Notes: a model not told the origin generated them from the sequence alone. A stretch of 64,000 nucleotides of DNA from Coptis chinensis (GCA_015680905.1 CM027380.1:13286001-13350000); one strand, 5' to 3'. Positions 13,036-23,760 are shown, counted from the first letter of the stretch. A program made the numbers and translations.

Positions 13036-13336
13036 ATAACTCAATATAGTTAGGATTTATGTGTTTTCTTTCAATTTATCTCTTTTGGTAAGGTTATGCT
13101 TTGTGCTAATGTTGGGTTTTTTTGTAACATTTGTCTGAGTAACACAGGTATCATAGTTTGGCATTGAGTGCAATTTGGAACGTTTCTAAAACCCACCCAG
13201 GCACTCAACAAACACTTTTTTTTTTTAGTTTGAATGCTCCATCTCGAACGCATAAAAAGTGTTCAAAAATTTTCATTTGAACGCAGCTTAAAGTGTTCCA
13301 CCCTTTAAATTTTGAAACAAATTGTGGTATGTCGGG

Positions 13337-13508
13337 AGAGCTTTGTAACAAGTGCAGTCCGTTCCAAGACTTTAAACATGAACACACCAAATGTGTTCAA
13401 TCATTTTAGGAATGCAGTAAACAGAGCTTTGTAACAAGTGCAGTCCGTTCCAAGACTTTAAACATGAACGCACCAAATGTGTTCAATCATTTTAGGAATG
13501 CATTAAAC
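13337..13508 (+). repeat. Two 86-bp subterminal tandem repeats
   Basis: The unit starts AGAGCTTTGTAACAAGTGCA and is repeated once with few changes (13337-13422 and 13423-13508). The motif GTTCCAAGACTTTAAACATG lies inside each unit. Subterminal repeats near the ends of CACTA elements bind the element's own protein, which is the probable role here. Confidence 0.7.
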
Positions 13509-13588
13509 ATAAACGCGTAGCATCTGTTCCAAATCTGTTCAGGAACAGATTACATCCGTTCCAGATCAGAAAAAATGGTGTAGTGACC

Positions 13589-14880
13589 CCTGGTACGAAA
13601 TAATAAACGGCCCGGCCCAACCGAAACGACCTGGTGTATATAGTATGAGCAATGATTGTTCATATCTATTTAGAATATGAACAATCACTGTTCATACATT
13701 AACATGAGCTATGAACACTCATTGTTCATATGAACAATCATTGTTCATACCTATATTGGGGTATGATCAATCAGTGTTCATACCTCAACATAATGTATGA
13801 TCAATAAAAACATCTATTGGAGTATGAGCAATCATTGTTTATACCTCAACATGAGCTATGAACAATCATTGTTCATACCTATTTGGGGTATGAACAATCA
13901 ATGTTCATACCTCAACATAATGTATGATCAATAAGAACATTTATTGGGGTATAAACAATCATTGTTCATGCCTATTTGGGGTATGAACAATTATTGTTCA
14001 TACATCAACATGAGCTATGAACAATCATTGTTCATACCTCAACATAATGTATGATCACTAAGAACACTTATTGGAGTATGAACAATCATTGTTCATCATT
14101 GTTCAAATGAACAATTATTGTTCATACCTATTTGGGATATGAACAATCAATGTTCATACCTAAACATAATGTATGATCAATAAGAACTCTTACTGGAGTA
14201 TGAACAATAATTGTTCATATATGAAAAATAATTGTTCATACCTATTTTGGGTATGAACAATCATTGTTCATACATCAACATGAGCTATGAACAGTCATTG
14301 TTCACATATATTAATTAGGGTATGAACAATCAATGTTCATATAAACAATAATTGTTCGTACCTATTTGGGGTATGAACAATTAATATTCATACATAATTA
14401 AATATAATGTATGATCAATAAGAACACTTATTGAAGTATAAACAATCATTGTTCATACCTATTTAAGGTATGAACAATCAATGTTCATACCTTAACATAA
14501 TGTATGATCAGTAAGAACACCTATTGGAGTATGAACAATCATTGTTTATACCTCAACATGATCTATGAATAATCATTGTTCATACATCAATATATTGTAT
14601 AAGATACGTTCACCTATTTGGATATGAACAATCATTATTCATACATCAGCAGAAGGTATGAACACTCATTGTTCATAATAAAATGACATAAAGAGTAAAA
14701 TCGGAAAATATTTATTTCAAATCTGGGCCATTTGTCATTAAGGGTTATTTTCATGCAAAAATTGGTTTTCAGGATTATTTTCACCTGAAATTTGTCTTTG
14801 TGAGTGATTATAAAAAAACTTTGTCCTCTAAAATTGTTTTGAATCGAAATTGGGGCTTGAGATTATTTCTTTGTACAAAC
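13589..14880 (+). repeat. Palindrome-array element, copy 1 (main part)
   Basis: A left flank (CTGGTACGAAATAATAAACG and a GGCCCGGCCC motif) leads into an array from about 13640 to 14675 with roughly 25 copies of a palindrome close to ATGAACAATCATTGTTCAT. The palindromes are separated by spacers such as ACCTCAACATGAGCT and ACCTATTTGGGGT. A right flank with GACATAAAGAGTAAAATCGG follows. The same flanks and core recur at 35433-36575. The first 31 bases of this copy (9743-9773) are cut off by the CACTA element. No protein is encoded. The type of element is unknown to me. Confidence 0.8.
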
Positions 14881-15494
14881 TTTGTCCTCTATAAATGTAT
14901 AGAATTATTTTCAAGTTTATGTCCTGCTGTTGAGTTGCCAAAGTTAACTTTTCCAAAGTTTCAATAAAAAATCAAATAGAATATGGTTTTTTGGCCGTTT
15001 CTCTTTAAGTCTCTATACATTTTCTCTCCTCAGACAAAAATTGTGTGCGGCGCAGATTGCGCACTAATGTTTGCCACTATGGTGGATTGACATCTATCTC
15101 ACAAAACAGGGAGGAATGGGAGGACAGATTCCACGTCATAAGGTGATACGTGGTCGACACACCCTCTAACTATAGCCACTCAAAACTCATGGAGGGTGAA
15201 TTAAAAAGCTTTTATGGGGTGAGTTAAACAGTTTTTCTCACCTCACCCACCCCCACACAAAAAATTCAACATTGGACAAAATTTTTATGGGTTGAATCTT
15301 TTATGGGCTTAGAACCATGAGCATGGGCTCAATTAAAAAAAAATGGTAATAGTGGGGTAGGCATCCAAAAATCAGCCAAAAGGTTGGGTTTATAAACTGT
15401 TTGGTTTATAAATCAGCCAAATGGTACTGCACAATTGGTTGACCCAATTGATGTTATTGGGCTTATGGATAATGGGCCAACAATTGGGTTGGTC
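14881..15494. other. Intergenic stretch, no gene seen
   Basis: AT-rich sequence with two TTTATGGG(G/C)T-type phrases near 15210 and 15285-15305. No coding pattern or element end could be supported. Confidence 0.4.
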
Positions 15495-15715
15495 TTGTGC
15501 CGCGATGAGTTGTTTTACCAAGACGACATACACCTTGGCCGGCGTGACGAAGTTTTTTGCCGGCGGAGAATGGCTTTGTGCCGAAGGCGCGATGTATTGT
15601 TTCGCGAAGGAAGGCACGTTTCAAGACGATACTCGCTTTCGCGCCCGAAAGAACGAAGTTGTTGGGGTAGCGCGACAGGCGCGTTGAGGTCTCACGGGCC
15701 GTAGGCACGGGCATA
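15495..15715. other. CpG-rich block in AT-rich DNA
   Basis: This short block is dense in CG dinucleotides (GCCGGCGTGACGAAG, GCCGGCGGAGAATGG, GGCGCGATG, TTTCGCGCCCGAAAG). All three plus frames and the minus strand stay open for 80 or more codons, which is expected of GC-rich DNA and not evidence for a gene. No protein motif is seen. In a methylated plant repeat landscape CG would be lost with time, so the block is either young or under some constraint. Confidence 0.45.
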
Positions 15716-15839
15716 CCCTAGTGTCTAACAAATTAACCAAATTGAACTTGTTAATGTATTATTATCCAAGCCCGGGCCAATGAAGTGCCGTGCCAGATGG
15801 CAGTGGTGCAGCACGTCCTAAAAATAGAAAAGGCCCAAA

Positions 15840-15955
15840 CTCCGCCCACATAACTCCACAGACACCCTAAACACAAACAGCTCTCTCCTCTCTCTCTCTC
15901 TTGGGTTTCTCACTTCTCCTCAATCTCTGTCATCTTTTATCAGGTAACCCATCTT
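15840..15955 (+). promoter_or_regulatory. Possible 5' untranslated exon with leader intron donor
   Basis: A CT-rich run (CTCTCTCCTCTCTCTCTCTC) precedes TTTTATCAG and GTAACCC, the usual layout of a plant 5' leader exon followed by an intron with its donor. A similar leader-like end, TCTCGATCAG then GTAATA, occurs at about 10340-10352. No matching coding exon follows on the plus strand, so the gene, if any, has been lost. Confidence 0.3.
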
Positions 15956-16206
15956 TTTTGACTCCCTAAAAGCTAGTATTCAACTTGTTAGATTAAAGTT
16001 AGTATTTTTAAGTTGATGATTGGGTTTTTGTTTATTTTATTGATTTATATGTAGATGTTGTTTTTTAAGTGTTTGATTCATGGGTTGTTTTTCTATAAAT
16101 TGAGCTTGTAAAAGTTGATGTGCATTTTGAGATTTTTCTTTCATAGAAATCTAAGTTGCAAAACAATTTGCTTAACAGATTATTTTTTGTTAAGTTTGCC
16201 GGCTTT

Positions 16207-16530
16207 GGAGTCCGGTTAGTATTGAGCTGTCATTTTAATGAGAGTAGCCTGGTCCTGATTGTTCAACCCTTCTATTGTGTTTTTTTAGGGACCAGGTAGT
16301 GACGATATTATTATCTGTTCTAACCTTCTCCATTTGAAATCTGTAAATGATGCGCTCTTCTATATATAATATTTACTTGTGGTCATTCCTCTATAATTTC
16401 AACTGTTTTCAAGTCTTTGATTAAATTCCAGAAATATGATTAAAACTTATATTAGGCATGTGTTGCAGTTTGAAGTGAAATTAATTGTGACATCAGTGAT
16501 TTAATCATCAACCACATATTTTGTTTCTAA
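16207..16530 (+). repeat. Repeat blocks A and B, copy 2
   Basis: Block A (16207-16480) is followed with no gap by block B (16481-16530, beginning TTAATTGTGACATCAGTGAT). Because A and B are joined here, this is probably the less disturbed arrangement. The copy at 9376-9742 shows B before A. Confidence 0.8.
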
Positions 16531-16697
16531 AACTCTCTAAACCCACCCATAGGTGCTAACATCATAATTGAACTGCACACACATAAAATAGGTTATCAAT
16601 GTACAATGTCGTTGTAAATTACTTCAGTAAATACCTTTGACTTTGATTATTAAAAAAAAAGAGAACAGGTATATCAAAAACCAACTTCAGCACTTAC

Positions 16698-17420
16698 AGG
16701 CAACACCTTCACCGAGTACTTTGTTATATTAGGATCAGCAATTCTTCCCTGGTTAGCAACCTGTAACAAGTCAAAATCCATTTAAGAAAGCTCAAAAGTG
16801 CATTATAGCAATTTAACTCAAAATATCGTTGTATCACCAGATTTATATTTAGAGCTTATTTTACATATTTTTTTATTTTTTACTTTTTTTTATTGGTAAA
16901 AACTTGAAGCTCATTAGACCTGAGCCTTAAGAATGTACACAGCTAAAATATGCAACACCGACGAATAACAGTTAATTGTGAATGACATTTCTAATTGCCA
17001 TCCATTAAATACTCTTACTTGTTCAAAAACAACATTTAAGTATGCTTCCAGAGTTCCAGCATTAGCAGAACAATTAGAATGCAACTACTCATTAACCACA
17101 AACGCCATTCAACACTTATTATAAGTGAATTTTAAGAACTCAGGCACCCTAAGCTTAGGGCTTAGGGTACAATTAGAATGAAGGGTATGTAAGCATCAGT
17201 GCATCACCATATGATAAAATCTGAAACCCATTCACCAAAAAGTGACCTTGAAAACCAAATTAGAGGCATTGCAATTTAAGAATATAATCAAAAGTACATT
17301 GGGGTGGGGGGGGGGAGGCAAGAACAAACTTACATGCTCTGGACTATGAAATATTTCAATGAATGGATAGTCTTTCTTCTGTCGCGTTATACAGAATCCA
17401 GGATATTTTGGGCATTCAGC
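16698..17420 (-). pseudogene. 3' exons of a conserved small-protein gene
   Basis: Two clean minus-strand exons are seen. The first is 17420-17334 (29 codons), between acceptor TATCCAG and donor GTAAGT, with the motif AECPKYPGFCITRQ. The second is 16760-16698 (21 codons), between TTACAG and GTAAGT, reading VANQGRIADPNITKYSVKVL. Both are in phase 0 and share the phase at their junction. I think they belong to the same gene as the exons at 21707-21767 and 26287-26341. The following exon is not found, and repeat A2 lies beyond, so the 3' end seems lost. I do not know the function. The Cys-rich start may suggest a metal- or thiol-related protein, but that is a guess. Confidence 0.5.
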
Positions 17421-17571
17421 CTGGATAAAAACAAAGAAATAAGAGACCTTAATGAGGAAAAGTTTAAGGATTCTCTTACTCGGTAACAAAAAAAAGGACT
17501 CTGGACAGCCTTTCAATAATGCTCATCTCCTTCACAAAATATTACAGTTTTCTTCAAATATATGCTTCGGC

Positions 17572-17968
17572 TTATTCTATTTCTAAATTAGGAAGCATAA
17601 ACTCGGCAAATACTGGATAGTGAGACGACAGATAAAACCCATCAATGTTATCATTCACCACCTCACAGGACACAGGAACCAGAGATCGACCTCTGTAAAG
17701 AACCCAATCCCGTGTAGATCCTGAGTCTGACGATCCCAGCAGAGGCAAAGAGCTCTAAATATTAACTTGAGGAATTCAAGCGTTCCTTGTTTATCACCTG
17801 GAGCACCAGTTAAGGACTTAAAGTAGGCAATATTGGAACACCATCAAACGAAGTAGTGTAGGAAAAGTCATACCTTTAAAGCCATGGAAGGTGCGGATAA
17901 GCGATACATTTTTCCTAACTCGAGCATTGGGCCATGCATCCCTCATATCGCCTACAACACCATGCTCT
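17572..17968 (-). pseudogene. Endonuclease/exonuclease/phosphatase family fragment
   Basis: Two minus-strand exons join in phase. Exon 17968-17874 has EHGVVGDMRDAWPNARVRKN and RTFHGFK, with donor GTATGA. Exon 17797-17572 starts GDKQGTLEFLKLIFR and ends at TAA 17574-17572. The end reads GRSLVPVSCEVVNDNIDGFY and SSHYPVFAEF, the C-terminal signature of plant endonuclease/exonuclease/phosphatase proteins (the His of the HYP motif is a catalytic position in that fold). The last part is readable only after a frame change near 17708-17712, where one base seems missing after the DLH motif. The 5' exons, including the metal-binding core, are absent. I call it a truncated, frameshifted copy. A sequencing error could explain the shift but not the missing exons. 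Confidence 0.65.
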
Positions 17969-18204
17969 CTGTGGTCAAACAATCAAATGAGCCGGTAACA
18001 ATCAAGTCAGTAACTCGGTATCCACCTAAAAATGTTATTCACAAAAACAAATTGAAGCATTGTAAGGGTATACGTATTGCTTTTCAATCACAAAGTCTTT
18101 AGTTTCATCCAATCTAAGAAAGGAAGAAAATTTTGAAACAAATAATCTACCCGTTGGCCATTATACCAGCAATCAATATGTATCGATAATATAGACAATT
18201 GAAG

Positions 18205-18310
18205 GTGTCCAGTGTTCTCCTGGTTAAAACTTGGGAGGTTGGGCCCTATGAAGGTCATAGGTTCAATTCCCACCTCCCGGGGGCAAATGGATTTTAGGGG
18301 ATTAGAAAAT
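18205..18310 (+). mobile_element. tRNA-related SINE-like segment
   Basis: The segment has an A-box-like CTCCTGGTTAAAACTTGGGA and a B-box-like GGTTCAATTCCCACC about 35 bases later, in the spacing of a tRNA-derived SINE head. The arms do not form a full cloverleaf. Ends and target duplication were not determined. Confidence 0.4.
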
Positions 18311-18494
18311 ATAGGCCCTAACAATCAAAAAATATATACATCATAGAACAAAGTTAGTACACAAATTTGCAGGTGTTGACATCATATCTTAAAGAACAAA
18401 ATAGCGATGCATCCTTGAAGATGTACTATAATTTTTGCAGACATGGAACGTGTCCATGTAAACCAATAATCATTACGCACACCTCTCCAACTAC

Positions 18495-19262
18495 TACACA
18501 TTAAGGCGCATCACTCTGCATCACTCTCCTTGTGCCTTAGGCGCGAGGCTCGCCTTATTGAAGCGAGGCACGTAGTAATTAAAAAAAATAAATAAATGAA
18601 AAAAGAAATAAATAAAATAAAATATGACATGAATTTTCATTGATTTGCATGGCTAAACAATAAAATCAATTCTATAGGATTGTAAACTTGTCAACTATTG
18701 AGTAACATCCGTAAAAATCACGAATCGTTTAGGTAGTAATCGATCACTTAAAAGAAAAAAAAAACGTAAGCAACAATTAAATAGCAAAATGAAAATTGTA
18801 TCTCTCAAAACAATCTAGCTCAACTTCAATAAACTAAAAGAGCAAACAAATTGAACTGAGCCAAAGAGACTACACAAAATAGAACACATGATTCAAATTT
18901 TAGAAACTCATAAAACTTCATTGAATTCATCTTTGTGCCTCTCTCTCTCTTTCAATTCATCTTAACAAAAACTTGTAAGAATACAAGTTTATAGTGTACC
19001 CTAATATAAAACTTATAAAAATTGTATGATTTATTGTACCATACAACTATTGGATTGAGTGTGGACGAGTCACATATAGCCAAAAGTGTACAAAAATCAA
19101 GAAAAACTGCAAATGATGATAAGGAGCACGCTTTGTGCACCTTGCGCCTCAACAAAAGACACAAAAAGCCACCAAAGGCATGCGTCTTATGTGTGCACCC
19201 GCGCTTTGGTTGAGGCGAGCCACTAAAGTGCGCCTCACACGCCTTTTTGCGCCTTGACTACA
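18495..19262. mobile_element. Possible MITE with GGCGC-rich inverted ends
   Basis: The left side has AAGGCGCATCACTC and GCGAGGCTCGCCTT. The right side has GAGGCGAGCCACTAAAGTGC and GCGCCTTGACTACATTGG, the inverse of the left pattern. The inside is AT-rich. The ends are diverged and no perfect target duplication was found, so type and borders are uncertain. The right end runs directly into the SINE at 19256. Confidence 0.4.
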
Positions 19263-19374
19263 TTGGTAAAAACCTTTGGGTGATGATACCAAAAGTATGG
19301 GGCTCGAACCCCACCAACATCAAAGAGTTACTGATCTCATTTAAAACAGGCTTGCCAATCTAAAAAAAAAAAGA
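19256..19374 (+). mobile_element. tRNA-derived SINE, single unit
   Basis: The unit contains an A-box-like TTGGTAAAAACCTTTGGGTG and a B-box-like GGGGCTCGAACCCCACC, then CAAAGAGTTACTGATCTCAT, CAGGCTTGCCAATC and a short A-rich tail. The same family makes up the two-unit insertion at 28148-28400 in the opposite direction. It has no coding capacity and depends on LINE proteins for copying. Confidence 0.7.
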
Positions 19375-20041
19375 AAAATTGTCAAATAGAGGTATGAATT
19401 ACTCTCTCGTCTTGAAAAGATACCACAAGGATGTTAATACTCCTCTGAAAAAAATTGAAGGTGCAAGAACTTGACTTAAATCAACCGGAACTCACATTTG
19501 TCCATATTTTCCTTCTAAACACTCGAGATTGAAGGGACATTAATGAGCCGTAAACCCTAAAAGATTCCACTGCAACCAAAAATGGCAACTACACGCATGG
19601 TAATACAATAGTAGTCACACCTGTTTTGCGAGGAACATAAAACCCCCTTGCTTCTCTAAGACTCTAACTACCGTTATACAACTGGGCATCTGATTAGGAA
19701 CCTTAGCCAAAACAACAGCAGCAGCATTTCAATAAACCAGACATTTGTACAACTTGGCTAATTAGTGATCCTTGGCTAGCAACGCACATCAAGATGTTGC
19801 TCATGTGTCTTCATGGAGTGACCGTGATATCTTTGTTTCCCCCCTTCTTATCCACAATATTATATTCCATTGAAAAGGATCACAAGGAACAATTTAACCA
19901 ATAGAGTTAGTCAAGGCCATGCACCCATGCGGCCATGCCTTTCCCTCTTTACCTACCTTAGCAAGGCACTAAGGATAGGTATACAACCTAGATCCAATTA
20001 ACGCACCAACCCATTACAACGGTTATCTCAATTGCAAAAGA

Positions 20042-20188
20042 AGTACTGAAATTCCACCTCCTAAACATGAATTCCAGGTCGCCAGAGAAGAGGCAGAGAA
20101 GGATCTGCCCTCACAGGAGTGGAACTCAGAGGATGCTCTCATTGAGCGAGACAGTATCTATAGTTATGCTACTGTCAGTCAAGAATAG
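20042..20188 (+). pseudogene. Unrecognised exon-like fragment
   Basis: This frame ends at TAG 20186-20188 and reads well as protein, with VAREEAEKDLPSQEW and NSEDALIERDSIYSYATVSQ. An internal CAG border at 20078 could be a splice acceptor. The surroundings are non-coding. I cannot place the family. It may be a decayed exon of a host gene or a retroelement. Confidence 0.3.
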
Positions 20189-20353
20189 CTATACCATCTC
20201 TTCAGCCAAGCTCCTACAAATCACAAGGACAATCCTAACTACCCCTAGCTGTGAGTGCTCTAGTGCAAAAAAAATTCCTTAACATTAAGAAGAATATGAC
20301 AGAGGTCCCTTTGCTCTTGCATGAGCAACCTCCAATTTCTCCCAATCCATAAT

Positions 20354-20720
20354 CTATGATGCACATATATTCCTAAAATGTCATTGCACCCATATCGGTC
20401 GGGTACGATACCGATACGGGTATTGGATACTTCTAGGGTACTAGAATCCTTGAAATAGACCTGATCCGATAGTTCTACTCCATTGAAATGTAAATTGTTC
20501 CTAAGGCTTCAAGCTGTATTGACTTTGACATGTGTTATAATAGTTTTTCACATGTTCCTGACTAACTTTACTCAAAGAACTACTAACATAATTTTCAAAA
20601 TACACATATTTTAAAATATTCATATTAATTAGTCGTACCCATAGGCCATACCCGTATCCTAATATTTCAAAAAAGCCGTATTGTACCCCGTACCGGTGTT
20701 GCCGTATCCGTGCATCATAG
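20354..20720. mobile_element. hAT-type MITE with 8-bp target duplication
   Basis: The terminal inverted repeat CTATGATGCAC is perfect over 11 bp (20354-20364 and 20710-20720). It is flanked by a perfect 8-bp direct repeat TCCATAAT (20346-20353 and 20721-20728). The inside has CGGTACGGG-type runs near both ends. At 367 bp it encodes nothing. The end sequence differs from the TAGGG family at 3244 and 57632. Confidence 0.85.
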
Positions 20721-21706
20721 TCCATAATACACATACAACTGCTTTTGGAATGTCCTCCTCTAACCACTTAGCTTTAGTAGAAAGTGCGCATGCAATAATA
20801 AACTGGACGTGTTACATAGGAAAGAGTTGGTGTGTGTGTGGGAGGGGGGATGTATCTCAGGAATAAGCTTAAGTGGAGGGAATGCATGCATGGATAGACA
20901 CAGACAGAGTTGTAAATTTTACCATAACAAAATCAAACAAACTTTCATTGCAAACCTAAGAATGAACTCGCCAACCTGATAATGAAGTGGAAATCAAATT
21001 TATTAAAAGAAATGGTTCTTAAAACAGTAGGCATTTAAAAACAAAATTCTGGTACAGACACAAGTTAGGCCGCATATACTGATACTCAGACACAAATTAA
21101 GCTCAATCTAAGTAACTTACAAACTAGTAAGCTGTTAAAGGTAAGAGTTTCTTATAGCAATAAAAAAAAATGGTGTATGCAATACAGCTTTTTGTAACTA
21201 ATAGAAGAGTCAGAGATGATTACATATAAACACAGCTTATTCCAAGTTTGAAAAGGTACAGAACAAAAACAACTTTCTTGCTTCAAGATAGTCAGAGATT
21301 TGGAGAGTTGTCACGTTTACATCTTGATTTCAAATTGCACATCTTAAAGTTGATATACGTGACAATTGGAGGTCAGTTTACAAACTACAAAGGTGGCATT
21401 TACTACCTATCCTACCCAGATTTGCAAATATATGACTAGCATGGATAACATTTTGTACTGAAAATTTTAATTATTTGACAATGGAACTATCATTGTAATT
21501 TTAAGGAACCCAGGACATAAACTTCACCACTATAATTTTAAGAATCAATAGAATAAATATGAGAAAATAAAAATTTCAGAAGATATGGGAGAAAAAGAGA
21601 CAAAAAATAAAAGATAAAAAGAGCATACTCTTAATTATATGAACTACCAAAAAGATACTCTTGCTAAAAAATGCACGCTTGGTAAATGAATAAGGCAATC
21701 GGTTAC

Positions 21707-21767
21707 CTTGACCTCCCCAGTAAAAACCTTCCTGTTGTTGATTCCTTTTGTGTGTTAAATCCTCCAC
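21707..21767 (-). pseudogene. Internal exon of the copia-split gene
   Basis: On the minus strand this stretch reads VEDLTHKRNQQQEGFYWGGQ and ends at a splice donor (GGTCAAG, then GTAACC). Its upstream side runs into the decayed copia element. The exon on the far side of that element (26341-26287) ends in ...KWRSA plus one base, and the two would join in frame as A-V-E if the copia sequence were absent. The phase at the donor does not match the exon at 17420, so at least one small exon lies between them that I did not find. Confidence 0.45.
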
Positions 21768-21797
21768 AGTATATAACAGGCAAGCTAGGAGATAAGG

Positions 21798-22543
21798 ATG
21801 CTATGTGAGCAAGGCACTTCACCTCCTAGCACGAGGACTAAACTCATCCATGTTCGTATTCACGATTTGGAAGGAGAAGGTTCTTCAATGTTTGAGCATC
21901 TTAACGAAATACAGAATACCATCAATCAGATGCATTTGATGAAGATTAATTTGGGAGACGAAGTTGAGGTTTTGTTTCTATTAGGCTCTCTACTCGAAAG
22001 TTGGGAGACGTTAGCAGTCTCTCTACACGGATCAACCAAGGATGGAATCGTTTCCATAGAGATGGCTACCGCATTTTTGTTGAATTGAATGAGGAGATTA
22101 GAAGGAGTTCAAAAAACAGTTCTTCTCACACAGAAATCCTTGTCACAGAAAAACGGGGGAGAGGTAGAAGCAGAAAACCATCTCATTCTAGAGGTGATGA
22201 CAGAAACAAATCTAGGGGTGAAACTAGAACTCCTAAGGCAGAGAGACAATGCTACTATTATGCCACCAAAAGCCACTTCAGATATGAGTGCAGAACACTG
22301 AAGAGGGATGAGAAGAATAACTGTGTACATGAAGACATAGTAAAGAGGAATGGAAACTCAGGCAGAGATACTACCGCACTAGTCGATGATGGTCTAGTGG
22401 GAATTATGTCAGATTGTGGTCAGTGTTGTTTTAGTACCTCATGCCAGGATATAGAGTGGGTGATAGATACAGGAGCATCCTATCACGTCACACCACACAT
22501 GAGATTCCTCACTACCTACAGCTATGGTGAATATAGTGACTGA
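21798..22543 (+). pseudogene. copia gag and protease region (broken)
   Basis: The gag part includes FEHLNEIQNTINQM and LLGSLLESWETLAVSL, the usual copia gag (UBN2) motifs. A frame change near 22085 leads into a basic region and a zinc knuckle (22245-22290) that reads CYYYATKSHFRYEC, in which the second Cys of the CCHC pattern is replaced by Tyr. The aspartic protease motif WVIDTGASYHVTP follows at about 22456-22495. A TGA ends the frame at 22541-22543. The knuckle change and breaks mean no working product. Confidence 0.8.
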
Positions 22544-22545
22544 AG

Positions 22546-23760
22546 ATGGGCAACAATGGAGTCTCGAAGATTGCAGGGATTGGGGATGTTCACATAGAAA
22601 CCAATGTCGGATACACCTTGACACTCAAGGATGTAAGACATGTCTCTGACATTCGGCTAAGCCTAATTTTCGCTGGGAAGTTAGATGATGATGGCTTTGT
22701 AAACTCGTTTGGCAACGGGGTATGGAAACTAAGCAGAGGTTCCATTGTAGCAGCCAAAGGGAAGAAAACTTACTCTCTTTACAAAACACAAGCTAGTTTG
22801 TGTAAAGCAGAAGTGAATGCGGCAGAAGAAGAAGCTTTCTCCGAACTGTGGCACAAGAGACTGTGTCATATTGGCTAAAAAAGGATGGAAGTTCTTGCTA
22901 AGCAAAAGGCCTTTCCAGACATCAAAGGTACACATTTAAATAGATGTACTCACTGTTTGGTTGGAAAGCAACACAGGGTGTCTTTTCAAAGATTCCCGTC
23001 TCACAGAAAGGACAATGTCCTTGAACTAGTGCACACAAACTTATGTGGTCTTATAAAAGTGAAGTCCCATGGGGGAGCTTTGTACTTCGTGACCTTCATT
23101 GATGATGCGTCAAGAAAGGTATGGGCATATAGTTTGAAGACCAAGGATGAAGTACTTGGTGTGTTTGAGAAATTCCATAGCATGGTGGATAGAGAGACTG
23201 GGAAGTTGTTGAAGTGTATTCGCTCAGATAATGGGGGCGAGTACATTGGGCCTTTTGAAGAGTATTACCAGAGTCATGGGATTCGTCATAAGCAGATCGT
23301 TCCCAAGACACCACAATAGAATGGAACAGCCAAGGAAATGAACCATACCATTGTAGAGAGGATGAGATGCATGCTATCTCACTCTAAGCTACTTAGAAGC
23401 TACTGGGTAGAAACAATGCATACAGCCGTGCATGTGATCAACCTATCGCCATCAAAGCCTCTAAATAGTGATTATCTAGAGAGAGTATGGTCAAGCAAAG
23501 ATGTTGATTATGGATACTTGAGGGTATTTGGGTGGAGGACATTTGTGCATATTTCGAAAGATGAGAGATCCAAGCTTGATGACAAAGCCTAGCATTGCAT
23601 TTTTCTGGGTTATGGAGATGAAAAATTTGATTACAAACTCTATGATCCGATTAACAAGAAGGTAATCCGAAGTCGAGATGTTGTGTTCTTGGATGACCAA
23701 ACCATAGCAGACTTTGAGGAGGGTGAGAAGCTACAGGCTTTAACTAATGATCTTGTTGAT
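22546..23760 (+). pseudogene. copia integrase region (broken)
   Basis: The GAG-pre-integrase motif (ELWHKRLCHIG) is followed by a stop at 22876-22878. A zinc-binding CTHCLVGK element then leads into the integrase core, with YFVTFIDDASRKVW (first Asp) and IRSDNGGEY (second Asp). The third catalytic residue, in the NGTAKEMNHT segment, is preceded by an in-frame TAG where the family normally has Gln. Another TAG interrupts the frame at 23590-23592. The stops show that the copy is dead. Confidence 0.85.

Larger units (their letters stand above)
9774..13585 (+). mobile_element. Complete non-autonomous CACTA element
   Basis: The left end is CACTACACTATTTTTTGCAA. The reverse complement of the right end is CACTACACCATTTTTTCTGA. 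Both are followed within 30 bases by GGAACGG-type subterminal motifs. The 3-bp target duplication is ACC (9771-9773 and 13586-13588). The insertion is confirmed by an empty site at about 35463-35470, where the matching repeat reads straight through GTACCCCTGG. At 3812 bp it keeps only an N-terminal transposase exon (10769-10900) and a coiled-coil exon (12802 onward), so it must be moved by a relative. Confidence 0.9.

Noticed and set aside
13640-14675. CRISPR array
   Set aside because: The repeats are regular and palindromic, but spacers are also repeated, units vary, and the sequence is plant nuclear DNA.
15390-15714. Four overlapping ORFs of 75-89 codons on both strands
   Set aside because: All lie in one GC-rich block, where stops are rare by composition. 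None shows a protein motif.
21400-21790. A 5' LTR for the copia element
   Set aside because: Nothing in this stretch matches the 3' LTR. It instead contains a host exon and AT-rich intron-like sequence.
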